Origin: Varroa destructor
Lineage: Eukaryota > Arthropoda > Arachnida > Mesostigmata > Varroidae
DNA length: 64,000 nt
Assembly: GCF_002443255.2 (NCBI RefSeq)
Contig: NW_019211457.1
Span: forward strand, 12,211,194 to 12,275,193
Reading direction: 5' to 3'
The notes below the pieces were generated by a model. It was not told the DNA's origin. It was given only the letters and a program-made list of their open reading frames with translations, and made no database searches. Positions 34,501-45,816 of this stretch are shown here, in pieces. The position numbers and the translations under genes were made by a program. How positions within the stretch are numbered: position 1 is the stretch's first letter; each line of letters starts with the position of its first letter.

Positions 34501-35964
34501 ACAAACAGTTAGGACAAGTAGAGCTTGCTGCAGGCGAACAGTGCGTGTTTTCTATGGTAAAACTTAAGGCTTTCGATCCCAAAATCAAGTAAGTCGATGA
34601 ACTTGTGTGGATATATTTTGGCACTTTACAGTATTGTTTTTTGATAAAACTACCATACTAAAATTCTTATTTTCGTTTAGTGCTACAATAATATTAAGCC
34701 GGAACAAGTAATCTGCTTTGCTCAGTTTCGGTTAGTTTAACTTCGGTTTTCGATTTCATCTTAAATAGTTAACTTCGTAAACTCCATAAGTTAGCTTCAC
34801 CATAATATTTGAATCATGTCGTTCTAAGGAGATCTCTTTTGACCACTGTTCATTTGTGCAAAACAAAGTTGTGGACTCGAATTGCTCGAATACGATATTG
34901 CTCTGCACCATTATGAGATGTTGTTGATGACTTTATAAGTTTCAATAGTTGGCAAAAAAATTATTACTGATATAAAACATTGAGTTTTAGAGCGCATGTA
35001 TACTGGAAATGTTAAAAAGCAAAAAGACATTCTTTATCTTTGCTTTTTATAATAGGTGGATAGAAATTGTCGGGGGCGAGAGACACACCCTGGCGTTGGA
35101 CGCGAACGGCAAAGTGTACGCTATGGGTTCCAGTCTTTATGGAAGACTAGGACTCGGAAAGGTAAGGAATGGCTGCACAAGGACGCGAGAGAACTATAAT
35201 ATATAATAGTATGCCGCTTTGTATTATATGCTTGTTATACTAGGAAATATTATATAAAATGATAATGACTGGCAGTTTGATTCCCAAAAGTTTGGATTGA
35301 ATATGGTCATGATTCAGCCGAAGGCATGCAACATGCTACAGATTTTTATTCAATTAAGTCAGCTAACAAATTCTATCTTTTAGGGACTCATACCAGTAAT
35401 ATTTGCTGTCATGCACGGTATTATCAACTCAGCTTCGTTCTATCGTTGCTGCTAACACAGTGTATGTATCACTATATTACAGGTGAGCGGAAAAGAGCCA
35501 CCGGATGTTGCCGTATTGACGATCGTTCCAGGCCTTGAAGGCATCGCAATGATTTCAGCCGGGGATCACACGAGCTTTGCTCTGGACAAAAAGGGGATAC
35601 TCTATTCATGGGGACAGGGAAGCAACATGCTGGGACAGGTATCTAGATATGATTATGGTTACTTTATTTCATATGCGGATGTCCTTTGCTCAGCGTTTGC
35701 CTAACAGAAAATCGTTGAACATACCTTTATTACCATCAATTATTATCTGTATTCTACAATACGGTTTCTTAAGTAGGCTCTAACCTAGTATGTTGTTCTT
35801 GAACATTTCAGGGGGATCGTGATAACGCTGACGAAAAAGACATATTTGAACCGACACCCTGTAGCTCGAAAACGCTGAAGACTTCAAAAGTAGTTTTCAT
35901 TTCAGCCGGTAGCATTCACAGCCTTTGCATTGTAACACCGAAGGAAGATAATGCACATAATTAA
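31573..35964 (+). CDS. Rcc1: RCC1-family beta-propeller protein with N-terminal AT-hook (11 exons)
   Basis: RCC1 proteins are seven-bladed propellers. The founding member binds nucleosomes and is the nucleotide exchange factor of the GTPase Ran. The exons 31573-31587, 32152-32212, 32835-33091, 33199-33396, 33632-33742, 33840-34064, 34163-34258, 34362-34588, 35056-35161, 35483-35638 and 35812-35964 join into 534 codons, all GT-AG with matching phases. Residues 1-111 are a basic, disordered arm with an AT-hook (PRGRPRKK, 65-72) and further basic clusters. Residues 112-534 form the propeller (AGDGDAGQLGIG, FGCNDDYALGR, GCAEQGQLGRV, SSLYGRLGLGK, WGQGSNMLGQ), close in length to human RCC1 (421 residues in all). 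The ATG has G at -3. An AATAAA at 36224 may be the poly(A) signal. Residues aligned with human Asp128, Asp182 and His304 are Asn222, Glu281 and Arg406, so exchange activity is uncertain and a paralogue is possible. Confidence 0.92.
32152..32212 (+). CDS. Rcc1: RCC1 gene exon 2
   Basis: Acceptor ttctattttag, donor gtaagt at 32213. Encodes PKATAIENGTNASAETAMEL. Phase 0 in, phase 1 out. Confidence 0.85.
32835..33091 (+). CDS. Rcc1: RCC1 gene exon 3: AT-hook and basic arm
   Basis: Acceptor gtgcattttag, donor gtaggt at 33092. Contains the AT-hook core RGRPRK and two nuclear-localisation-like basic clusters (PKRPRGRPRKK, PKRKTARKIK). Phase 1 in, phase 0 out. Confidence 0.9.
33199..33396 (+). CDS. 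Rcc1: RCC1 gene exon 4: first propeller blade
   Basis: The acceptor is AG at 33197-33198 after a purine-rich stretch, with a ctaac branch-like site upstream; donor gtacaa at 33397. Encodes MGEGKCLAAGDGDAGQLGIG and GGMHSLVL; His170 aligns with human His78. Confidence 0.9.
33632..33742 (+). CDS. Rcc1: RCC1 gene exon 5
   Basis: Acceptor ttttttgttacag, donor gtatgt at 33743. Encodes GEVYSFGCNDDYALGR. Phase 0 on both sides. Confidence 0.93.
33840..34064 (+). CDS. Rcc1: RCC1 gene exon 6
   Basis: Acceptor tgttgtttcag, donor gtaggc at 34065. Encodes DGRVLIWGIYRDAGGRFG. Carries Asn222 and Glu281, where human RCC1 has Asp128 and Asp182. Phase 0 on both sides. Confidence 0.93.
34163..34258 (+). CDS. 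Rcc1: RCC1 gene exon 7
   Basis: Acceptor ttttccacttcag, donor gtgagt at 34259. Encodes GNVFSMGCAEQGQLGRV, a near-perfect RCC1 repeat. Phase 0 on both sides. Confidence 0.93.
34362..34588 (+). CDS. Rcc1: RCC1 gene exon 8
   Basis: Acceptor gtgaattgcag, donor gtaagt at 34589. Encodes the less conserved fourth and fifth blade region ending in GCGLQNYKQLG; Lys369 stands where human RCC1 has His270. Leaves at phase 2; reading through would stop at once. Confidence 0.9.
35056..35161 (+). CDS. Rcc1: RCC1 gene exon 9
   Basis: Acceptor tttataatag, donor gtaagg at 35162. Encodes WIEIVGGERHTLALD and GSSLYGRLGLGK; Arg406 replaces human His304. Phase 2 in, phase 0 out. Confidence 0.92.
35483..35638 (+). 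CDS. Rcc1: RCC1 gene exon 10
   Basis: Acceptor actatattacag, donor gtatct at 35639. Encodes MISAGDHTSFALDKKG and SWGQGSNMLGQ. Phase 0 on both sides. Confidence 0.93.
35812..35964 (+). CDS. Rcc1: RCC1 gene exon 11 (stop codon)
   Basis: Acceptor gaacatttcag. Encodes the last blade (KVVFISAGSIHSLCIV; His520 aligns with human His410) and ends TAA at 35962-35964. Confidence 0.92.
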   Translation, partial: GDRDNADEKDIFEPTPCSSKTLKTSKVVFISAGSIHSLCIVTPKEDNAHN

Positions 35965-36223
35965 ATCGTTAGCACCTGTTGTCTCACATTTGTCCAAGAT
36001 CTATATCATCTACATTGGGACCCCTTTTACATTGATTCGTGCTGAAGTTAGAGAAGTAATAACTCTATATCAACTACTTGACAGGAGTTCAGTAACATCT
36101 AGTGAATTGAAGCTCTGATTGAGGCGATAAGAGTGCTGTATAAACGTTCTGAGAGGTGATACGTATTGTTGCTACTAATGACATAAGCGTCACAGGCTAC
36201 TCAAGTCGAGAGTCCGAATTAGA

Positions 36224-36229
36224 AATAAA
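36224..36229 (+). terminator. Candidate poly(A) signal of the RCC1 gene
   Basis: AATAAA 260 bases after the RCC1 stop codon, a normal distance for a short 3' UTR. An ATTAAA overlaps the stop itself at 35960. Confidence 0.4.
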
Positions 36230-37490
36230 TTTGTAACTAAACCAGTGAGAATGTACCGTACTTTTTAGTCGTTCAATCAAGGTCGAAGCGTAGGCTTTGT
36301 ATTAAGAAGTAATGGGATAGGACTGGGCGCCAAGAACTCGAATTCTACTGGGAGATAAAAGACCATTTCTACGTTGCACTTACTTATGACCCACTAGACC
36401 AAAACGAGTATCTAGCCATGCCGTTAAACAAAGGTGCTAATGTGTGAATACCTCTTAAGGTTTAAGTCGACTGCCTGCTCGATGCATTATAAAGTGGATA
36501 GGCGCCTATCTAGAGAAAGTTATGGATATGTGTGTGAATATACGCGCAGTACTGAATCGACGCTCAGTGATTGGGATCGCTGAAGCGAAGCATTCTATTT
36601 ACATTGTGAATAGCCACTATGTATGTATATCTACAATAATATCTAAATTTATAGCAGAGTAAATGAAGCGTTTCATTAGATTTAGATGCTCCTTATAAAT
36701 ACTTCTTGCCAAACTTTTACCAGTAAACATGATCTATTATGATAAACAAATGGAACCATTATCTTTGGATGTATAATAACAGTGTCCGTGAACTTTTTTC
36801 GCGGCGCAAAAATACAGATGGGTACAACTCATTTTAGAACTTATCTGCGTGTTTTGTCTTAAGCATTCAAAACAGTTCACCTTCATTGCGTATTGTGAAA
36901 TTATTTTTGAAGTAAAAAGGAATGACAGGCTGTTCATTTTTGTGGAAACATTTTAGAGGCTAGTGTATCTTTTTAATTGTTTTTATCAGACTTAAATTGT
37001 GTACATTGATGAGTTCCGACAACTCTGGCTATAGTTATGCAGACTTCTGTATGAAACGTTTTACTAAACTGCGTTATCCAGGGTTTGTACTAAAAATAGG
37101 TTACGATTTATAATGAGAGATTTACTATAAGATCATTCTTTAACTTCACTTTTTCTTTTACTGATAACCCCATAGTATTATGCATGCGTTCTAAAATAAG
37201 CTTATTGATCTATGTTTTTACAAATCCTAGCGAATCGGATGTAATAAATGATACTGCTATGATAAATATATGAGCATATATACAATATATAAATACTGAT
37301 AAATATATAGCATACATTGGGAAATATTTTTGGTCGTTTATTTCCGATCCTAGAGAATTTCTCGTTACTTACTCGTTGCTCTCTTGTTACTCGTAATATT
37401 ACTGTCTTTTCGCGTTAATACATTCGATGGCTTGTTGAATAAGTTCTGGAATTACTTTTCGCTTGAAATTCAGATAACTAAGGAATTTGT

Positions 37491-37560
37491 GTGGCAGCGC
37501 AGTGGATAGTATGTTTGAAACATGAAAAAAACATGGTGGTTTAAATCCTGCCTAGACACC
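37491..37560 (+). repeat. tRNA-like sequence (SINE head)
   Basis: A-box-like GGCAGCGCAGTGGATAGTATG is followed about 30 bases later by a B box GGTTTAAATCC (37538-37548) and CTGCCTAGACACC. Spacing and order suit a tRNA-derived SINE. I could not define the tail or target-site duplications. Confidence 0.42.
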
Positions 37561-39504
37561 TCTTGTTTAGCACTAGAGGTTAGCTGCCTGGAGTAATGCC
37601 TAACGGCTCACGTACAGGAGGTGAAGTACAATAAAGTATATAGGTAGTCGAATGGTGGTCTTATATAACATGAATACAGCACATCGTCTATCGCAGCGTT
37701 GGTTAAGTTGGAATCCGCAAGACACGTCTTCGTGTTAGTGATAAAATAATTTTGCAAAGGCTTACCAAGGAACTCGTTCGGTATAGCTGCTCTTCTGCTC
37801 TAAGCACTTAGATAGCGTAGTGAGTTGGAAAGAAAATTGTCTTGTTGGTGCACAGGTACCCCCAACAGTAGATCAAGTATCTGTGATGACACATTTTTTT
37901 CGGGGCTATCTTGCATGCGCAGTCCTCTCTAGAACCATAACAATGTCACGGAAACCCCGTCTGTTGCTCTTATCAATATTTCCGTACCGCTTAAGTAAGT
38001 GTAGCTCTCAAATCGTTTTTAATACAAGGCAACCCATGTTACTCAGCGATGGAAGAATGCAACTATAAAATGATAATTTCAGTTTATTGGCACAAGTCGA
38101 CATGAGGCACAGACATTGGGACGTCGCTTTTTACACGATTAACACACTTGTTTATTACTCTGACGTGAAGTTATTGCTAAGTTAGCAGTGAAAGAGAAAA
38201 CGGTATTGAAGTGCTTTAGAACGTGATGCCTTAGGAACATTTTGTTGACATCTGTCCACAGTGTATTATATGCCAGAAGCCGACACATTCATGACTAGGC
38301 TGACGCATGGGTGAAATTGCATATAAAGATCAAGTGTTATATGAAACAATAAAATGAGATATATGTTATATTATCTTTAATTTAACCTCTCATGTAGTGT
38401 ATGTCTTTGGCGGCGCTTAGGCCAGTAACCTTTAACATTGTATGCCGGAAGTGCTGCTGTCCAAGACACCGCACTGATAGTCATTATTACGAATAGCCAA
38501 AAAGGTATTATGATATATCTGCTTTATACCAGTATTGAGTCCCAGGATGTTTCGTCTATAAACTAACGTAGTTCGCAGTAAACTTCCGAGCGCACACTTG
38601 CATGATGAGTAGGCTTTAGCACGAACACAGTCAGCCACGCCTTCCGCAGGTTTGATGTACTGTGCTTGTTATATCGCCTAATCAAATGGTAGCTGGGAAA
38701 GGCGAGTGAATACCCGTTGCAGGTGACGCGTCCTTTTGCTGCAGCTACTTTATGTATAAGCTGTCTCACAGTTGTCTCTTTCATCTATGAATTAACGCCA
38801 TAATTTGTATTGAGCCTTTAGAAAAAGGGAAACAAAAGTTTGAAACAATACAAACACGGTCACCTTTGTTCACCAAAGAACATGTCTTTGAATAGTCAGG
38901 TATTTTTAATCCAAACAATGCTTCTAGGATTTGTTTTTAGTAACCATTCGGTAAACTAGCTCTGTGAAATAATTAATCTCTATTCTTCTTTATTACCCTT
39001 AAATCGCGCATCGAAGCGCGTATTTATACATATTCCTCCAGTACTACAATTAACCCAACACAGCCAGCTTCCATTATGGCTGCATGAACTACGCTCTTTA
39101 CACTATGGCATGTCTAATTAACTTTCTTAATAGCCAACGTCACATAATTGTACAACAACGGTTGGTTTGCATGGTGTTCGAAGGCAGCTCTATGGGCGAG
39201 GACTTATGGCAGAGCATCCATGAATAATACTGGTATTGATAACGATAATATAAAAACTTGCTTAACCGTTCAAGGTAAGGGAAGCTACATAAACTTGCCT
39301 AAAATAATCAGCAATCCGAATAAGCGTCAATCGAGATACGTAACCGCATTAACAACAACCATACCCAGATACCTCGATTTATCTTGTATCACCCTTCCAG
39401 TTGGCTGATAATAACTATATTTATAGGTGGTATATGTGAGCAGCTTCTTTTAGGCTAATTTTTAACCATGCTGGTCTATCACAACACGAAATGTAGGTTA
39501 TCTA

Positions 39505-39590
39505 TGTCTGAATTCGTACCAAATCAACCATTAAGTGTCACCAAGTTCAGTAGTTAAACACGGTACCATTGCACTATCACGGGGACAGAA
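39505..39590 (-). repeat. tRNA-like sequence (SINE head)
   Basis: On the minus strand, GATAGTGCAATGGTACCG resembles an A box and GGTACGAATTC (39510-39520) matches nine of eleven B-box positions, with about 45 bases between. It is probably a decayed tRNA-derived SINE. Confidence 0.32.
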
Positions 39591-39938
39591 GCAGGTGGGC
39601 AGCGGCTAATGAATCGCACCACAGGCTAGAAGATACCTAGGATTCGCGATGTTCCCAGTTCATTATAGGATGGGATCTAGATAAGGAACGCGTAATGCTG
39701 CATTTATAACTACTTTTCGGGAAAAAAAATAGTGCACTTGAGATATCGCGGCCGCCGCGCATTCTGAATCTTCTGCTGTATGCACTAGGGAAAATCTGAA
39801 AGAGAAGAGGAAGATGGATTCGGCGCGAACTCAATCAATCTCCATTGTCAACCAACCGCATGAAAATAGCTTTAACGTCGGACAGAAAAGTCATTTCCGC
39901 TTCGATGCCGAACAGAGAAAAAAAGATGCATTGTAAGA

Positions 39939-39963
39939 TAATATATATATATATATATATATA
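39939..39963. repeat. (TA)n microsatellite
   Basis: About 12 TA units. Confidence 0.95.
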
Positions 39964-41189
39964 ACCTAGCCTAAAGATGAGCAGATCCCTATGAAGTACC
40001 TCAGAGAATTTTGTGGGGTTTAAAGAAATAATGCTGCTATACTAAGCTCCTAAAGTACAGCGAAACAGTCAATGCAGATGGCAACTTGACAAGATTAAGA
40101 TAAAGCGACGTTATTGTCATAATATTAGATCGTGCGTGGCTTTGGCAACCTGGAATATTATGGTAAGCCATGTATTGGAAGTAACCTTGGTTAGATCAAA
40201 CTTTCCCCTAACGCATTACATTTGTTTTGATGGATGCATCATTACAAGATAAGCGAGCCGAACCGAACATAAGTCCGAAGATGCGTGCATCACTGAAAGA
40301 AGCGCTTCCTTCGATAGATGTTTTTCACATTTGCTACCTGTCATATAAATATATTGTAATGACCATTCTGTTACACGTGTCTTTTAAATAAGTATAGCAA
40401 AAAATTAACGTGTACGCATCAAACTTATTTTACAAAACCGATAGTTACTCTTATGTGCTGTTCAACTAAACAATTTTTTTATTATTATTCGAATCCTATT
40501 ATAATCTTTATAAGTTATTTTTGTTTGAAGCTTTTGGAATTCAGTAACTCAATGTCACCACGGCTTTAAATATTTATATTCAGGTGCTTATTTGCATTTG
40601 TTTATCGCTCTGATTATATTGTCACTATATATGAAAAATTATTTAAACCTTATTTCTTCTTTAAGTTACTTGAATAGTTTAGTTATGATTTTTTGACCTC
40701 ATGTCACGGCCTCGCATGTTTCTGTAGTACCCACAATCTACCCCACAGCAGGGCAGGTACATTTTATGTTCCTAATATGAGTTAGGGCTTTGCTGTGAAT
40801 ATTTATTCCATTAACAACACCCTAGATTACATAGAATATAGGAATTTTAACGTCAACAAACACAAACTCTTGCCCAAGGTAATACACCAGCTGGCTTGTC
40901 GATAGACTGATATTGTGCGTGTATATCTGGACTAATTTTAGGTTGATTCATCTTGAGACAGGTCTTTATGTCATCATCCTTTAGACAGGTGGACACCATT
41001 TTACCTGGATGAAAAAAGCGATTCGAGGATGGAGGATTCTATAAGCAGTCGCTTGGTTAATTTAAAATAACCGTCGAGGCAAACGAAATGATTTTCTTCA
41101 AGACTTAACAATGGTATTATATGCGTTAACCTTTTCGTCTCTACAAACAATTTTGCAAAGCTGCCTGAGTAAATATTCTAATCTAACAA

Positions 41190-41984
41190 TTAGCTTCCTC
41201 TAAGTAAAATGACAGATGACCGTAAGATGAACATGCAGACGATTATGGCTATTGCCAAGAAGAATCGACGAGTGGATCTGATTGCGTTGCGAATTGACAA
41301 AGCGGCTTGTTCGTTTTGAATGTTTGTTAACTTCTCGATCAGCGCTAATCCGACAGTGCGATTTTTCCTATTTGCTGTGCTCCACTGGGTAAGTCGTTGA
41401 ACAAATGTTATAATTGTTTTTCGGTCCAAGTGCATTTTTTCGATAACTGGCGAGAGTGATAGTACGTCTGTAGCATGGTCCGTTTGGCCATCAATGAAGT
41501 TCGGATCCTTTAAACAGCTTTTGATATTGTCGATTAAGTAGCTTTCCAACTGAGAGACTAACGCTGGAGCTGGGATAGTTTTTCTAGCGGCACCAAGTAA
41601 CTGAATTGCGCAGTTAGAGGGAATCTCGATTGTCTTGTTGGTATAGAAATACTGTAGCATCAGATCAAGTACATTGACTGACAAGTCAAGCTCGACAACA
41701 GGAAGTCCTCCAGAAATCTTTGCGCTGTGTCCAACGAGTCGTTCGATGAATTTAGGCGATGAAATTTCAAGTACAGATCCATGTGCAGCCCTCATGTTCT
41801 TGTCACGGCAACATTCGAGAACGATACAATCTCGTAAAGATCCTAGTTTATCTTTTAGGTCCCTCTCTGGGGTGTGTTTCTCCTTGGCACGGTATAAGAG
41901 CTGTTCTCCAATAGATAAATTGTTTCTCATTCTCTGACTGCTTGCCATAACACCGTGGAAATCATCTTTAATACGTCTCAGCAT
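41190..41984 (-). CDS. BTB/POZ-domain protein with hydrophobic C-terminal tail, intronless
   Basis: BTB domains mediate dimerisation and often recruit Cullin-3 ligases. The ORF has 264 codons and starts at the first ATG, which follows an in-frame TAA by two codons. Residues 48-155 match a BTB fold: CIVLECC, AAHGSVLEISSPKF (the conserved Ala-His-x-x-L and Ser-x-x-F), VVELDLS, LMLQYFYTNKTIEI and LLGAARKT then SQLESYL. Residues 156-230 are helical and could be a shortened BACK region. No kelch repeats, MATH domain or zinc fingers follow. Instead, residues 241-261 (FFLAIAIIVCMFILRSSVILL) look like a membrane anchor near the extreme C-terminus. There are no neighbours within 4 kb. An intronless ORF among intron-rich genes could be a retrocopy, but no stop or frameshift is present. 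The domain call is good; the cellular role is unknown. Confidence 0.8.
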   Translation of the reverse strand: MLRRIKDDFHGVMASSQRMRNNLSIGEQLLYRAKEKHTPERDLKDKLGSLRDCIVLECCRDKNMRAAHGSVLEISSPKFIERLVGHSAKISGGLPVVELDLSVNVLDLMLQYFYTNKTIEIPSNCAIQLLGAARKTIPAPALVSQLESYLIDNIKSCLKDPNFIDGQTDHATDVLSLSPVIEKMHLDRKTIITFVQRLTQWSTANRKNRTVGLALIEKLTNIQNEQAALSIRNAIRSTRRFFLAIAIIVCMFILRSSVILLRGS

Positions 41985-44780
41985 TCTATATTAGGTTCTT
42001 TGCAAATGGAGGATAGATTCTTAAGTCGTTTATGAAATAACCGCTACTCTTTTGGTGTGCAGGCGAACGAATAAATCTGCTTTTGGAACTTTTCCACGAC
42101 CAGCAAGGAGGATCTTTCTGCAATACAACGTTTTTGGTGAAATGTGTAGTTCCCCCAATGCATAATGAACCGTCACAAAAAAAGGCTGCCTTCCGGTTGC
42201 GCTCTGGTTTGATCAAGCAAAAAATAGCGAACGAAATGATTATCTATTAACTCGTCTTACATGTGATGAAAATATCATTTAAAGAATCTCTGCAAAGGTT
42301 TAGCTATATCAAATGTGAATCTATACTTCATACTCATAGAAATCAATCGAAATTAATGGCGTTTTTCACGACAATCAAGCATTGTAAAATTATTGCTACT
42401 GTAAGTTGAAAAAGAATTATTTTTTTAATGATAACGATCTATATTAAATTGCTCTCGAAAGCAATCCACCGTACCTACGGTTATCAAACCTCCAACATAA
42501 ATTATCTGTAGTTAATTCAAATAGTTTTATAGCTTAATAGTGTTTACCGAAATCATCGATCTTCGTTGCTTTACAGCAATTACAATTTTTCAGGTACAAT
42601 TCGCTCAGGACCATTTGTGGGCCATAGCACTGATATAAAACAATGACATTTTATTTCCTTATAATAGCATTAAAAACGCAAAGTTCGCATGTGTTTTTGA
42701 TGGTACGCAAAAGTACAAATATGACTTTATCATTAAGAAAATGTTTCAAAAAATTGGCTTTTGTTTTTTTTTTTGTACAAATGGCAACAGTTGTCATACA
42801 TCGTTTCAAATTACGGTGATCATAAATAATAAATGTTTCAAGTTTGTATTCGTTAAAGCTTCACGAACGCCTAAGATTAGTAGGTAAACATTTTACCAGC
42901 GAACCATTACGGCGAGCAGTGAACTACAACGTAGCGGCCGTACCTAAGGATGAACATTGATATCATAGATCGCTTGAACGATGCACGAAGTGTGTATCAC
43001 CTATGTACCTGAACTCAAAATCATCTTAAGTCTTAACGATAAACTGAAATTTCGAACATTTACAAGAGCAGAAAATATAGGTGTCCCGTGCACGGTTTTT
43101 CCTATATGCAGGTAAGTTTCCTTAAGAATTAGTTCTTCAAATCATTTGCGGTACACCGGCGTCAGAATTTTTAATTATAATTCACAAGGTGTCGTCAGGT
43201 AGACTTGATTGTAATAAAGTAACAAACTGTGCTTGGTTTTAAGCCATAGTTTGAGCAATTATGCATTTACTGTACGAACAATCATGGAATAGATTTTGAA
43301 ACAAGCCTACAGTAATTACACAGGTCGAATTGCCAAATTATACGTTTTACTAAAAAATAAAAGGGAAATTGGCTTAACATAAATCTCAGCATCAAATTGT
43401 CATTTATCTTGGGCTTTCATTAATTGCCAATTGCTATGATAGGCATTATTAAGTTAAAAAGAAAACATTCTATAGTGATGAAAACGTATCAGTAAATGTT
43501 CGGTAAATATGTATACTTAATTATTTATTTAGGGGGTTCGAGTTTTCAGGGTGTGTTTGTTTTTGTTTTATTACTTGCTGCTATGATAAAATGCTACAGT
43601 AATGTACACATTATATTTCATACCAGTTAAATATTCTATCGCTGATAATACACACATTTACTAAACTTTCTGAGTCAGCATTTTAAAGAGGGGTCAACAA
43701 GTTTCGAATGACAAACTTTTCAATAACTGCGTTCTAATGAATCTGTATGGATGTAACAAGAGCAGGTGATATCTGTCAACAAACAGTTATCGTAACAAAT
43801 TTATCTGGCAAATAATACGTTTTTACATTTGCCGCCTAAGTAAATACGATACGACGAGTCAACGGGCGACACGCTGAATGGGGCGAGATGTGCACGGTTC
43901 AGATAATTTGCATTCGCTTGCTACACAAAACGTGGGCACGCGGCCGAACACCGTCGTAGACATCATATAGTCGGAGAGCCCACTTCATCAACAGCCACTA
44001 TTGTACGGCGTGGTACATTTCGATTCGGGCAAACTTTGACGCGCCGTTTGTGGCAGCGGTCATACGTTCATCCGCGGTTCTTTGTACCAGAAGAACACCA
44101 GTTCTTTTAGAACAAAACAACAAACTCAGGTGAAAAACAGCAATTTGAGCCTTTTTAAAAATCGAGCATGAATCAGTTATTATTTTCTGTCTCCATGTGA
44201 AACGAACCCCCACTAGGATTAAAAATTTATTTTTGGTTTAGGTCGATGATCTACCTTATTGCCAGTTTTCATGCAAATCGAAAGATCATCAAAAAGGCTT
44301 TAGATTTAAAAGGCTTGAGAATTCATTTTTCATCATGGCCAAAAAGCGATTTTCGACATACCTGGAGTCTTTTGGCCGTTATAAGTTTCCAAATTTGTGA
44401 GACCTTTGGACTGATATCAGCCCAAATTTAATTCTACGTGGGATTTTTTTATACGTAGAGTATTCGAGCGATACATTAAGAAGTTTACGCATATCAATAC
44501 TGCTTGACGCACATAACTTGAACAGTTATTTACGGATTAAAGAAGGAATATTTTGAAAGCTACCTATGAGTGGTTCAGGTACCGAGTTAAAGCTGTTAGC
44601 GCGGCGAATGGTGGCTATATTAGACAACGACTACTGTCAGGAAGCACATGCAAAGCACTCCTTTCTATTTTTGTTTGGATACGGACTTGAAAGCGATTCA
44701 TAAAAAAAAAGACTGGAATTTAGATGCCCGTTTTATATATAGAGAGAGTGGTTCAAAGGCTCTTGACAGTATATATATTG

Positions 44781-44813
<33 letters not shown>

Positions 44814-45816
44814 TATATACATATGGTATGTATGTTTTGTACAGGTGTCAAGTGGAGACTCACAAACTTTCAAGAGACCTTTGAACCATTCTATGTATAT
44901 ACTTTCTTGTCATCTTATGCAACAACAGAAGGTTTTGTCCATGTCAATATCAAATGGTAGTCTAATCAACATTTAGGAAACGCTAATCTGAGCCATTTTG
45001 GCTATAGTCATTTAGATCAGTAATGTTTAACGCGCAAAGCATGTATTACTTAGGTGTTCTTTAAAACACTATGATTTCTTTGCGAATTCAGTTTTATCAA
45101 ATCATATCGAAGATACGCTAAACTTTTTTTGAGTAACATTTTGCTTTATACTGATGTTCTTTGCTGATCCTCGATGATTTCCAAATGTATTCTAGATGTC
45201 TTAGAATTATCTTAAAAGAATGCGTATTGTTTCCTGTTGTAATGATATTTGTTCATCCACGCAGCCTCACTTAGCCAGCATGCTTCACGTGTTCGCGGAA
45301 GTCTGTACGCTCGTTGGTACAATGACCGGTGGTACAAGCAGCTGAAGTGTGTGGTTCACCAGCAGCAGGGTAGCCGATCGAAGAGATTGGACGCACTCAC
45401 GGGTAAACATTGAGCCGCGTACAGAAGCCCCTAAAACTCGAAGATGTGTTATAGTCTCATTACGATGGAAGATAAGCGATTTGCAGATCGCTAAACAGAC
45501 CGCCAGCAGCATCGTCGGCAACACCTTCAAGGACACCGTACAGACAGCATCGAAAACGCAGTGCGTCAGTCGGTTCTCTGCAGCTCAAAACTCAAAGCCT
45601 TTGATTACATAATCAGGGACTTGTTACAAAATTAGCGTCTTATAAACTAAGTAGAGCAACGCCTTTCAGCCCACCAACGGGTTCCCTTATTGTACACTAA
45701 CACTATTTTATATGGAATACTACTAGAATGAAACATTTCTCACTATTAGACTTTTTCATACATTTATCACATTATGAATAATAGCTGACCCTCCAAATTG
45801 CATATATTGTACTTAC
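41985..45816. other. Spacer between the BTB ORF and the transmembrane exons
   Basis: Contains the inverted repeat at 44.7-44.9 kb. Both strands are open at 45285-45612, in a GC-rich patch that may hold a further exon of the minus-strand transmembrane gene, but no phase fits well. Confidence 0.5.
44741..44896. repeat. Inverted repeat around a TA microsatellite (hairpin, possible MITE)
   Basis: The arm TGGTTCAAAGGCTCTTGA at 44749-44766 is the reverse complement of 44870-44888 except for one inserted base, and similarity extends outward a further ten or so bases with gaps. The loop of about 100 bases is mostly (TA)n plus an inner CTTGACA/TGTCAAG pair. It could be a small foldback element or a hairpin RNA. 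Confidence 0.6.

Larger units (their letters stand above)
36230..41189. other. Spacer with two SINE-like heads
   Basis: No supported exon. ORFs of up to 86 codons have no recognisable motif. Confidence 0.55.

Noticed and set aside
37686..37730. Possible second tRNA-like head after the 37491 element
   Set aside because: A-box and B-box resemblances overlap too closely to form a promoter or tRNA fold.
41986..42216. ORF upstream of the BTB gene with a kelch-like FFCDGSLCIGG
   Set aside because: Only part of one repeat, in a different frame from the BTB ORF, with no acceptor-donor pair linking the two.
45285..45612. Hydrophobic minus-strand ORF and opposing plus-strand ORF
   Set aside because: Three frames across the two strands are open, and none fits the phase-0 exit of the membrane exon at 45817. 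I considered a CLCC1-like chloride channel, but the order of segments did not match.
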